The position numbers were made by a program, and so were the translations under genes. 64,000 bases of DNA from Corella eumyota. Its lineage: Eukaryota; Chordata; Ascidiacea; Phlebobranchia; Corellidae. How positions within the stretch are numbered: position 1 is the first letter of the stretch; every line of letters begins with the position of its first letter. The notes under the pieces were generated by a model. It saw only the letters and a list, made by a program, of their open reading frames with translations, had not been told where the DNA came from and ran no database searches. The stretch spans positions 7,688,001 through 7,752,000 of the forward strand of contig OY720102.1 in NCBI GenBank assembly GCA_963082875.1, written 5' to 3'. Below, piece after piece: positions 37,309-48,400 of this stretch.

Positions 37309-40300
37309 ATGGAAGCCAATGATTCTTCTTCGGACACAAAGAACTTTGTTGATGTAGCAAATCACATAAGGGTAAGTTACACGCTTATCAGTTATTGTGT
37401 ATTGCTGTCCAGTAAATGTCAGCGCCTTATAGGCCATTTTGGGCAAAACTAAATATATTTTTTATGTTTAGAATGTGCACAACATTTTAAATCGAGTTGG
37501 TAGCAATATTGATTCGATTAAAAAACGAATGAAATCCTCGCCCATTGGTTCCAACAGATTTCAAAATACAAGCCATGTATCTGTCGGAGCACAATACCAG
37601 TAAGCCTAAGTGGATTTATAAACTTACAACTTTTTAGTAATAGTTTTGCTTAAACTGATAACAACCATTGTTTTAATAGAGACAGTCCAGAAAATGTTGG
37701 TGTCAGAACCCCGTTATTTTCAACTAAATTTAACCAGGAAAAATTGCACTTGCGCAAAAACAGTAATGGCCATATTAAAACACCAACTTCGGTCGATGTT
37801 CTTTTACGAAAAAATGCTGCGGGTGAAGGCGCCACACGAATAAAGGAGTTGCCACCTACGGATAATAATTTTACGACGCCAAAAGCCATACCCAAGCCGT
37901 TCACTGATGTTTCAATGTCAGAACCGGAGAGTAGGCGGAGTCGTAGCATGTCCAAACACCCAGTGCCTTATCCTAGAAGTCGGAAAAAAATTCGAAGCAA
38001 TCAGGCAACATCATCCTACAATAGCCAGTACCAAACCCCACCAAATCAGAAAATAAGAAGAACGCTGTCTTGCCATTCTGCGCCGTCTCAACACCTGGAA
38101 CCCTATCCAAAACGAAAATCAAGAAATAGGTTTCTAGAAGCAAGGCAGCGTCCTGAGGGTGTAGTAAACTCTTTGGATAGGTTCAACCGAGCGCTTAATC
38201 ACATGCGCCAAGAAGAAAGTAAATACCAAAAGAGCACTGTGCTAAATAAGGTGTCTATGCTGGGCACTGCAGACGACAGTGAATTTAAAAAGCCATTTGT
38301 TCCTAAGCTCAATTTGTCGTCAATTTACGACGATGACGATGATATGATAAAGGTGCAAGTTAATTCAAACGAAAGCAAATTTACAGTATCGGGTGATGTA
38401 CAAGACAAAACACAGTTTACATTACAGTCTATGAAGAAATCTCCAAAATCCCTACAACATAGTCCTATGCCAATTCGTTTGGACAGATCAAGAAAAAATG
38501 GCGTGTCATCAGAAGTTTGGACTGGAAAAATAATAGATCGTTGTAGCAACTTACAAAACGTCGGTTCTAATCAATCTAAGAAAACTGATTTAAACAACCA
38601 AAAGCAGTGCCAGTCCGGCATTCCACTTCCTAAACAGAGATCGTTGCAAACTTTGGAAACTTTGTCTTGTATTACTTTGGGAAGTAAAAAGAAATTTGAT
38701 GGTACAAACCTTGTTGTTGAAACTGGCCAGAGTAACAAAAAGTCTTCTGTACCTGAAAGCCCAGGCCAACTCGAAGTAAAACATCCGACTTCCGAAAAAC
38801 AGCAAGTTAATATCATAACGACTAGTGTAGAACCTACACAGGAGGCAGCACATACAAAAAACGCCGAAAACGAAGCTGTAACAGTTTCAGATAGTCTACA
38901 ACACATTAAGAAACTCAGTGAAAATAAAACAAACGCTACAACAGAGCCCACTTTTTCAATAAAAGAAATGAACCTTTCTTCAAGAAGCGATTGCGAAGGT
39001 AGCATTTATTTTATCGACAATAAAAGTGAAAGTTCCTGTTGTTCACTCACCAACGAATCTTTGCCTGTCGTTGACACATCTGATAACAAAGCGGAGTCAC
39101 CAAATAGTCAAATTTTATTAATGCCCAATGTAGATAAAGGTGATAAAATCTCTAGTTGGAAAACAGTAGAAGATTCCAAGGTATCTGACGAAATGAGTCC
39201 TCTTAATAAAATGTCGGCTTGGATGTGGATGCATAGAAACGAAAGCGATGATGAGAAAACGTTATCCGACTCCCAAGAAGACTCGGACACACTTTCGGAT
39301 GCTAGCACAGTCGAGCCAGCGCTTGATACAAAAGTAGATACGAGTAAAAATTTAAATGTTAGTGTGAATCGTTCTCCAAGCATCCAAAGTCTAATTAACC
39401 AATTTGAAAGTGCCAACAGGGGTTCCTTATTGCTATCTTCAACTGAGAAACAAAAACCTTATAAAGTTTCAAACCTTATATCAGACTGTGATAGCGATAA
39501 AATCACTGTTAATTCGGAATGCAATAAAAAAACAACGGAGACAAACCGAATCAATGCACCCACAGCACCTTATTCTGCTCGGTCGTCTATATCTTCTATA
39601 TCTTCAGACCAAGATTATTTTGACTTGCCTCAGTCGGAAAATACCAACAAAAATTTAGACAACTCGTTTAACTATAATATGATAAGAAGTCGATTTGAAC
39701 TTACACCATCAGCAAAAGACAATTCAGACGTTGCCCAACCAAAGTTTTACCATGAGCAGGTAGTATATCAATGTTTTTTTCAAATATATATATTTAAATT
39801 TATCCTCGATGTGAAAAGGTCGACTTCACAATCTAAACTTACAGTAACACCAGTTACCTCGACCCAGTCTCGAGTTGCCTGTGACAGTTTGGAATATTAT
39901 AGATTATAAATGCCTGATAATTAAGCTGCTGATTAAGTATTGGAGTTTATGAAGCGTCTTAACCAAGGGCGCTTCAGCATGGAACAGTAAGATCGAGCCC
40001 AGAACGTTACGTAGTGAAGCCAAATGTTCTGACCACTACACCAAGCTGAGGGATGTTATATGTCTTACAACTTAAGTTAATACAAAAACTTTGTATGTAT
40101 AGATTGAAGAAAACAATTCTATAGCAGAAAAATCGTCATCTCCAATCAAAACACTTCGCTCGCTGAGGTAGTATCTTGACAGAACCTCTTGTCCTTAAAT
40201 AGGAATTAGTAACAACAGGCTTTTATTTCATTGCAGAAAGTTCCAATTGGGAAAACCAATGCCATGGCAAAAAATAAACGTATCACGTCAAATTTGCAAG

Positions 40301-40519
40301 AATGCAGTGCAGGCAGTCACAAGGAAATTGCTGAAAGTCACCTCACGACTGGCGCACGTGTTTCTTTATAACTTGTTGACCTTTATAATCACTTTGGTTG
40401 TTGTCTGGTTAAGCATGTCAGACGGAGATATTAGCGAAATATTTACACACGGCGAAATGTTCTTGAACGACGTAATTTCCTTCGAAAGGGTCCCAAGTTT
40501 TGATGAAATTGTGATTTGA
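37309..40519 (+). CDS. Unrecognised 872-aa disordered protein with C-terminal membrane anchor, 5 exons
   Basis: Exons 37309-37371, 37472-37599, 37680-39759, 40103-40167 and 40237-40519; the summed length keeps one open frame. The protein begins MEANDSSSDTKNF. Most of it (residues about 65-770) is Ser/Lys/Asn-rich and low in hydrophobics, with basic patches (RSRKKIR, PYPKRKSR), an acidic run (YDDDDDM) and many Ser-Pro sites. The last exon contains a basic amphipathic stretch (CKNAVQAVTRKLLKVTSR) followed by one hydrophobic segment (about 820-839, VFLYNLLTFIITLVVVWL) and a 33-residue acidic tail. This is the architecture of a tail-anchored cytosolic or nuclear-envelope protein. It does not end in the PPPT-type tail of KASH proteins. 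Family unknown. AATAAA overlaps the stop codon (40519-40524). A SINE lies in the intron after the large exon. Confidence 0.82.
39783..40053 (-). mobile_element. Composite SINE (type A)
   Basis: Reverse copy starting about 25 bp after the donor of the large exon of the tail-anchored protein gene; TTTATCCTCGATGTGAAAAG at left, CACTACACCAAGCTGAGG at right. Confidence 0.83.
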
Positions 40520-40787
40520 ATAAAAGGTTTTAAAAAACTTGTGTTTAAATGTTTTTGTATAGCAAGACGTATTTAAACCACATCTTCCTTTAAAGTCTTG
40601 TATTTCTAGCTCTAACTAACGTTGTCGTTTATTTATGTTTACAAAAATCATCGTCGAAAAAATGTTTCACAGTTAAAAAACAATCGAAAAATAATAACAA
40701 AATATAAAACAACGGTAAGAAAATAGAATAATAAAGGTATTAGACCAGAAAATTGTTCATTAGTTGATATGTACAGGGTTATAAATG

Positions 40788-43700
40788 TCATTTTTTTCGA
40801 CAAGAAAATTCTTCATAAGCGTTGTTATCTTTTGCCTTGGTCGGAGTGACTTTCTTGACGTTTGGACAAATTGAATTCTAAAAAATATTAATCGCCAAAT
40901 TGTAAGAAGACAAAACAAAAGGCCGTTTAAAGTGCATACCCCAAACGGTTGTTAATGTTACAAAATCGCTAGTAAAAAAACCAACAGCGTGGTGTAGTAG
41001 TAAAACATTTGCTACACCACCATGAAGCCTTGGGTTCAATCCCCACTGCTCTCATGTTGTAGCGCCCTTGAGTAAGGTGCTATAATTAGTATGAACTCTT
41101 GCTGAGCCAGCACTTAATCAGCAGCATAATTATCGGACAGTTATAATCTCTATAATATAACAAACCGCTAAAGGCATCTCGAGATTGGGTCGGAGTAACT
41201 GATGTTGCTATATGTTTAGGTCGCGCATTCGACCTTTCAACGTCGAGGATAAAGATATATACAAAAAAAAGATAAACCAAACTGTTTAACATGGAAAAAA
41301 CCTCAAAATTATGTAGGTATACAAACCTCTAAATTATCAAATGACGGTCTTAGGTTAAATTGCTCCGTCCAACAACGTAGCAACAGTTCGTACAGATCCA
41401 TCGGCATAGCTTGAGGCCGTGCTGGTCGAACACCTTTCCTAATGTTCTGTTGGACTTGGTTAACCATAATACCTACATTGAAATAATTGTAAAACCAGAC
41501 TTTTTGTAGAAATAAAATTTAAGCAAAGATAGAAGTATGAAGTACCAAAAAAAGGTGCTTCCCCGTTTGTGAAAAGTTCGTAAACGAAAGACGCAAAAGC
41601 CCAGACGTCGGTGGCCGTCGAAAACTCTCCTTGCAAAGAGGCCTCGGGCGCCAGCCAACGGGCATAATTCTCGGGAAAAATAATGTCGCCTGAAACAAAA
41701 AAATCGTAAAAAAAACAAAAAATAACTATAACAAAACTTAGCTTGTAATATAAATATACATACTTTCTTTGCTATAATAGAAGCCGTTGTTGAGTTTTTT
41801 AACGTAGCTAAAACCGCTCAACTTGCAAGTTAAGTCTCGATCTACTAAAACGTTTGACGCTTTCACATTTCTATGTACATAACCCATTTTGGATATAAAC
41901 TTCAGCGCCCCAGCGACCTGAGGGTTAAAGTTTATTTATTCATTTATAATTAATAAATAACCTAGTGTTTAACCACCATCACCACGAGATCGTGGGTTCA
42001 ATTCCCACTGCTTTCATGCTGCAGCGCCCTTGAGTAAGGTGCTATAAACGGTATGAACCTCTGCTGAGCCAGCACTTAATCAGCGGCATAATTACTGGGC
42101 AATTATAATCTATAATATCCCAAACTGCTGAAAGTAACTCGAGAATGGGTGGGAGTAACAATTGTTACTCTATGTTTAAGTCGCGCATTCGACTTTCCCA
42201 CATCGAGAAAAAATTTATACAAAAAAAAAACAAGTTTAACAAAAAATTTATTGATTTGAGAAAGGTACCAACTTCTGCTGCCATTCTTTGTCTCTGTTTG
42301 TATTCAGTCTCGTAATTCCCGCTCACTAGCAAGTAATTGGAAATATCTTTGTTCGGGTGGTAAGGAAAGGCAATGTAGGGTTGATTTTCGTGAACCTTGG
42401 TTTATTATAAAAAATTAACGATACAATCTTTTTAGTTACCTATATTGTTTAGACCATGATTCAACTGGTGGTATATAACCTTTTACACTATGGTTAAAAA
42501 TGTGTATACAGTCATTTTGTTTTAGTAATCATGTGTGAACTTATTACGCAATGCTGCAGGAACCTATTTGCAGCTAATAAATAACCGTGACTCATATAGA
42601 AGCAACAAAAACAACAACATAACTCACAAAATCTAAGACTTTGACGATGTGGTTGTGACGTAACAGTTGTAACGCGCCAGCTTGTTCAGTAAGAACCTCC
42701 TTGTAAACTTCGTCAACGGCAATCGCGGCCATCTTGAATACTACATCGTTGCAGTTATTTGAAAACTTACCTATAGTAAATGACAAATGGTTAAATGGGT
42801 TCTTAATTCTGATTAACAAATCAAAATATTATAGATATATGCGTCACTTAATCATGTGGTGTTTGCTTAAGGTACCTTTCCATATTTGGGCGTATTGCCC
42901 AATTGCTAACTGTTGAACCAGTTCTTTTTCTCGTTCAGGCTCTTCTTTAATGGCAGTCGACGTTTGGAGGGTGTTTTGGTATGGACTCTTTTTCCCTAAT
43001 TTCGGAAATCGAACAGTAGATATTTTTTTAATAGTTTTGGACGCCTTCGACGGGCCTTTTATCTTTGCTGGTTTCACATCAGGTTTTAGCGGACCTGTAG
43101 GCGATGCGGGCGCAGTGCTTAATCTTCGTTTTGGACATGGGTATAAAAAGCGACACGGGAGGCCACAATCTTTTTCTAGTAACAAAATACTGATGGTTAA
43201 TTTAACTATTAAATTCCGAATCAAAAACGTGCAAACTTTTACTTTTATTTAAAACTAATAAAAAGACGAAGTCTAGACCAATGTGTCGCACTACCCTTTA
43301 AAATAGAACAACGTTACGTGACTGGTCATGTTATATGCACAGTTATATAAAAAAAACATAATAAGACCTAGGCTACAGTCATTTTTTAATAGTTTACTTG
43401 TATTATAATCAATAATTAACTGGATAAAATTAAGCTTATTTTTAAATGCGACTTATAATAACATCCCATGCGTTAGGCCTAAAAGTAAATTAACTTCTTT
43501 TTTTGTATATATGTTTATCCTCGATGTGGGAAAGTCGAAATGCATGACTTAAACATAGAGTAACATGAGTTACTCCGACCCAGTCTCGAGTTGCCTGTGG
43601 CAGTTTGGGATATTATAGATTATAATTGCCCAGTAATTATGCTGCTGATTAAGTGCTGGCTCAGCAGGAGTTTATACCGTTTATAGCGCCTTACTCAAGG

Positions 43701-44762
43701 GCGCTACAGCATGAGATCAGTGGGGATTGAACATACGACCTCATGTGTGGTGTAGCAATTGTTCTTACCACTACACCACACTGCCGGTAAACTAACTTAC
43801 TGGAATAATGTTCAATTAATTTAAACATGTCAGCGAACACAAGTTCTTTGAATAGATAGTAGTTTCCCTTTGCGTCTGTATCGACTTTGTAATGCAAAAC
43901 TTCCATGTTTCCCTTCACCTTTGTTAACACCGAAATCCTGTAGCCGCCTTCACCTACAAGAATAGCATCAAATGAACTAACAAAACAACCAACTTAAAAA
44001 ATTTTAAGAAAAAGTCAAATGTTTGTTATAACGTAGTTTGTACTAGTCTCTAACGGCGTATATAATGTCGTTTAGATCTTTTTAAAAAAGAGGTTAATGC
44101 CTATTGGGTTTTAATGCCCATTTCAAAGCTTTTTGAAATGTGATTTACATACCTTCTCTAACCAAATACGTATTAATGTTTAGTCCTTGAAATATAAGAT
44201 ATTGTTCTGCCTGAAGTCTGTTGATGTATCCAAAGTAAAAGCTAAAAACAAAAGTGTTAAACACTTTTAAATTACATTTAAAATTATAATCTATAGTAGT
44301 TCAAACTTCCAAAGTCAACTCGCGACTGGGTTGAAGTAATGTAATTTTACTCTTTGTTTTTTTGTATCATTATATCTTTATTCTCATTGTGGAAAGGTCG
44401 AATGCGCGACCTAAACATAGAGTAACAACTGTTATCCCGACCTAGTCTCGAGTTGCCTGGGGCAGTTTGTAATATTATGGATTAAAATTGCCCGATAATT
44501 GAGCTGCTGATTAAATGCTGGCTTAGCAGAAGTTTATAACCTTTATAGCGCATTATTCAAGTTCGCTACAGCATAAGACCACTGGTGATCGAACACAGGA
44601 CCACGAGTAGTGTAAAAAATGTTCTGACCACTACACCACGCTGCCAGTTTAGGCCATAAAGTCGACATCCCTACATCAAGGATAAATAAATTCAAAAAAA
44701 ACTCACGGCTGGGACATATGGGAACTTTCCTGACGAAGGGATCCTATTTCTTGGTACGTCAT
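40788..44762 (-). CDS. SH2-domain tyrosine pseudokinase, 10 exons, 455 aa
   Basis: Exons 44707-44762, 44153-44241, 43801-43953, 42876-43175, 42628-42740, 42273-42395, 41764-41917, 41546-41689, 41327-41472, 40788-40877. The SH2 domain is at residues 20-112 (FYFGYINRLQAEQYL, YLVREGEGGYRIS with the phosphotyrosine-binding Arg47, KLIEHYSKKDCGLPC). A basic linker (115-185) leads to a tyrosine-kinase-like domain (about 187-426) recognisable by its Src/Csk-type C-lobe (RWLAPEASL, FSTATDVWAF, ELFTNGEAPF, LLRCWTEQFNLRPSF). The catalytic signatures are changed: the VAIK position reads IAVD (D209), HRD reads HRN (N295), DFG reads GFS (G313), and the glycine loop is AIGQYAQIW. This predicts a non-catalytic signalling scaffold reading phosphotyrosine through SH2. 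There is no SH3 and no second kinase domain. The exon 6 donor (gttggt) is non-optimal but is the only one that keeps the AAEVAGALKF frame. The gene is convergent with its plus-strand neighbour, stops 269 bp apart. Confidence 0.85.
40980..41272 (+). mobile_element. Composite SINE (type A)
   Basis: In the last intron of the pseudokinase gene, antisense to it. CAGCGTGGTGTAGTAGTAAA at left, CGTCGAGGATAAAGATATAT at right with an A-tail. Confidence 0.87.
41960..42232 (+). mobile_element. Composite SINE (type A), head damaged
   Basis: GATCGTGGGTTCAATTCCCA and CACATCGAGAAAAAATTTAT; intronic in the pseudokinase gene. Confidence 0.82.
43500..43788 (-). mobile_element. Composite SINE (type A)
   Basis: Near-consensus reverse copy in the same orientation as the pseudokinase gene; ends 13 bp before an SH2 exon boundary (43801). 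Confidence 0.88.
44283..44694 (+). mobile_element. Composite SINE (type A) 3' part, split by a nested SINE
   Basis: AATTATAATCTATAG through TAATTTTACTCTTTG (44283-44356), resuming GTTTAGGCCATAAAGTCGAC at about 44647-44694. A reverse SINE is inserted between. Confidence 0.8.
44357..44646 (-). mobile_element. Composite SINE (type A), nested in another copy
   Basis: Reverse copy, CTTTATTCTCATTGTGGAAA at left and CACTACACCACGCTGCCAG at right, inserted in the 3' part of a forward SINE. Confidence 0.83.
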
Positions 44763-45488
44763 TTTAGCAAAATGAGTTAGCCTAAGCTTACTAAACAAAA
44801 TTTCTGTTTTAAAAATTGCAAATTATTAAACCAATGGGCTCTTTATAGGCATGTAATTCAAACAAACTTATTATAGCCTTATATAAGTAAGCTGGCTTAA
44901 AGTATTTTTTGGACTGGTATCTCAATCTGTAATTTTATAAATAATAGCTTTTTTGTTAACAATTTCTTTTCTAACTTAAGCTTCTAGTAGCCAAACTGAG
45001 AATAAATACATCAATAAAACTATAGTATGGGTGCTATATAGCCTATTAACCAAGTTATATTTACACTATGCACTTCCTGGTATGCGCAACCTTACAAACC
45101 TGCTGAAAAATACGTAACTATGTTAGACAACAAAATTAGTCACTATGTATAATACGTATGACCACGCCAATTGTTAAGATAAAAATACAACACACCACGT
45201 GCTAGTCATATCATTTATGCAGGATGTCATCGTCAGGATCGAAACTTTAAAAGCTAAGTCGGCAACTAGATTTAGTTTTGGGATACTAACGCGGTCAGGT
45301 TTAGACCTATTTTAGCCCTAAATTTAATATGAAATTTTCGTTTATTCCAAATTTGGCTGAATATTTGTATTTATAACAATAGGTGCTTTAATTTTACTAA
45401 GAGCTATACATACTAAGTGTGAATCCTATTTTTTAGTTTTTTTTTTTAGAAAATGAATTATTTTTATTGCAACAAACACAAAATCCTA

Positions 45489-48400
45489 TTACGACATTTT
45501 AATATAGGCTTCTTTTTCGCTGCCTTTTTCAGCCCGATAGAGATCAAGTATATCAAGATCGCTCATGGCACCATTAACATAGTCTTCCCTTAAATAAAAA
45601 GCTATTTCTTCGTCAACATGTTTCGTCCTGGTCTAAAACATAAAATTAGACACCAAATTTAAAAAAAGAGACAGTATAATGATAATTATAGTGTTAGTGC
45701 AATCTTTTTTGCATTAGTCAAAAAATTAAAAAAATGACCAAGAAATTCACCACTGAAATTAAATGACTAATAACATGTATATATATATATAGATATTGGA
45801 TAAACAAACTTTCTATAACACCAAATTAAACAGTCTGTACCAATTATAGAGCATTACTCAAAAGCACTACAGAAAGCGTTTGCAATCGAACCCATGACCT
45901 CATGGAATAAAACTAATTGTTCTATAAAAAAAACATATGATGTCGTGGGTTCGATCCCCACTGGTCTCATGCTGTAGCGCCCTTGAGTAAGGCACTATAA
46001 AAGATATTAACTTCTGCTGAGCCAACACTTAATCAGCAGCTTAATTATCAGGCAAATATAATTATGATATCCCCAACTACCAAAGACAAATCGAGACTGG
46101 GTCAGGTAACTAATGTTACTCTATGTTTAGGTCATAAAGTCAACCCTTTTACATCAATAATAAATACAAAAAATATCTTAAAGAGTAAAACGAAGTGTCT
46201 TAAAAACTACAACATGCTGCCAGTCTATAAACAACACACAATTAATGCCTTTTGACTTACCTTTGACATGTCCCAAAATCCCAATTTTGCCACCGCCATT
46301 GCGTGTGCCGTTTTTTCTAGGTTGTCCTCAATAGTTTTTTGTTTTCTTTCTTCATTATATTTATCTGTTATCTTGTTGCAGCATTCTGTCCACAACTGAC
46401 TGTCCTCCTTCCAGTTTTGAATTTCTTTATTAAAACTGTCTATGTCAACTTGTTCATGTGATGGTAAATTTTCTATCATTGACTTCGAAATTTCATCCAA
46501 CTTTAAACTTGTGTCATTCTGTTTAAAAAAATAATAGATTTTTTCACATTTGTTTATCTTTGATGTGGGAAGGTCGACTCTACAGCCTACACAAAAAGTA
46601 ACATCAGGAACCCAAACCCAATCTCGAGTTGTCTTTGGCTCTTTGGAATATTATTAAAAAAATTTGCCCGATAATTAAGCTGCTGATTAAGTGTGAGCTA
46701 AGCAGGAGTTTAAATCATTTATAGCGCTTAACTCTAAGGCACTGCAGCATTAGAACAGTGGGGTAAAACCCAGGACCTTATGTAGAAAAGTCAAACGTTT
46801 TGTTAGTTACATTAAAAAAAATTTAATTCAAGAATACAATTTTTTAAGTGAGAAAAAAATTGGAAATTTACAGATATTAAATTGTGTTTTTTTAAATCCC
46901 TGACGACATTTTCGGCTTTGATTTCAAGATCTTTATTTCCCTTTAATGTTTCAAGAAAAAGGTTCATCTGTAAACAAATATATTTATGAATACCTATATT
47001 TTTTTATATGTATTTTTATCCCTGATGTGGAAAGGTCGAATGCGTGACCTAAACATAGAGTAACATAAGTTACTCTGACCCAGTCTCGAGTTGCCTTTTA
47101 GCAGTTTGGGATTTTATAAAGAATATAATTGCCTGGTAATTATGCTGCTGTTTAGTTGCTGGCCTAGCAAGAGTTTATACCGTTTATAGCACCTTAATTA
47201 AGGGCGCTACAGCATGAGAGCAGTGGGGATTAAACCCACGACCTCATGGTGGTGTTGTATATACTGAATGTTACAAAAAATAAAATCAAAAAATAAATTT
47301 ATTAAAAAACTTACACTTTGCTGGGATATAGGTGTGGAAATGGATTCTAAATATTCCAAACCTCTTAATAAATAACCGTCATTCCAACCTAATGGTGCTA
47401 ATAAAAAAATACAGTCAATTTTCATAAGTTTCATTGTGAGAAAATATTGATACAATTAAAAATAACAGCTTGGCGTGGTGGTTAACACACTTGGCTTAGC
47501 TACTTAAGGTCCTAGGTTCGAACCCCACTACTTTCATGTTGTTCCGCTTTTAAGTAAGATGCTAGAAAAGATATAAAATTTTTGCTAAGCTAACACATAA
47601 ACAGTATTTTAATTATTGGACAATTATAATCTATAAAATCCTAATCTTCTAAAGTTACTTTGAGACTGGGTCAGGGTAACGGATCTTACTCTTTGTTAAG
47701 GTCGTGAAGTGGACCTGCCCACAACGAAAAAATGGATATATACAATATATAAATAATATTTAAACATTTCAGGTAATAAAACAAATGTAGAAGTTTTTTT
47801 TATCAATTCAGTGATAACAATGGCTTTAAAAATATTAGAGTAGAAATGTATAATCTTACCCCATGGTTCTTGGTATACAGATCTAATACCATGTTCAATT
47901 TCCAAACTTCCTAATATACTTTGACCCAAAATAAACAAGCTAGGATTGGAAGAAATTTGACCTAAAAATATACAAACTAAAATTAATTTACTGGTATTTA
48001 GTAAACGATAAAATTTATTTACTGGTATTTAGTAAACGATAACTTACCCTTTTTAGTAAATTTTTAATTATTTCTAAAGCATAGCCCAACAAAATATAAA
48101 ACGAAAAACAAATCCTCAAAAGTTTTGGGTTCAAAAACCATTAAAGTAATATATTTGGCAGCATAGTGTAGTGGTCAGAACACTTGTCTTCACTACACGA
48201 GGTCCTGAGTTCAATTCTAATTTATCTTATGCTGTAGAGCCCTTGAGTAAGGTGCTATAAACGATATAGACTTATGCTGAGTCAACACTTAATCGACAGC
48301 TTATAATTATTACACAATTATTATAAATAATATCCTAAACTCCCAAAGGTTACTCTATTTTTGGCCCTGAAGCAGACCTTTCCACATCCTGGATAAATAA

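Noticed and set aside
38325-39416. Antisense frames of 74-144 aa opposite the large exon of the tail-anchored gene
   Set aside because: Shadows of a Ser-rich coding exon; no independent support.
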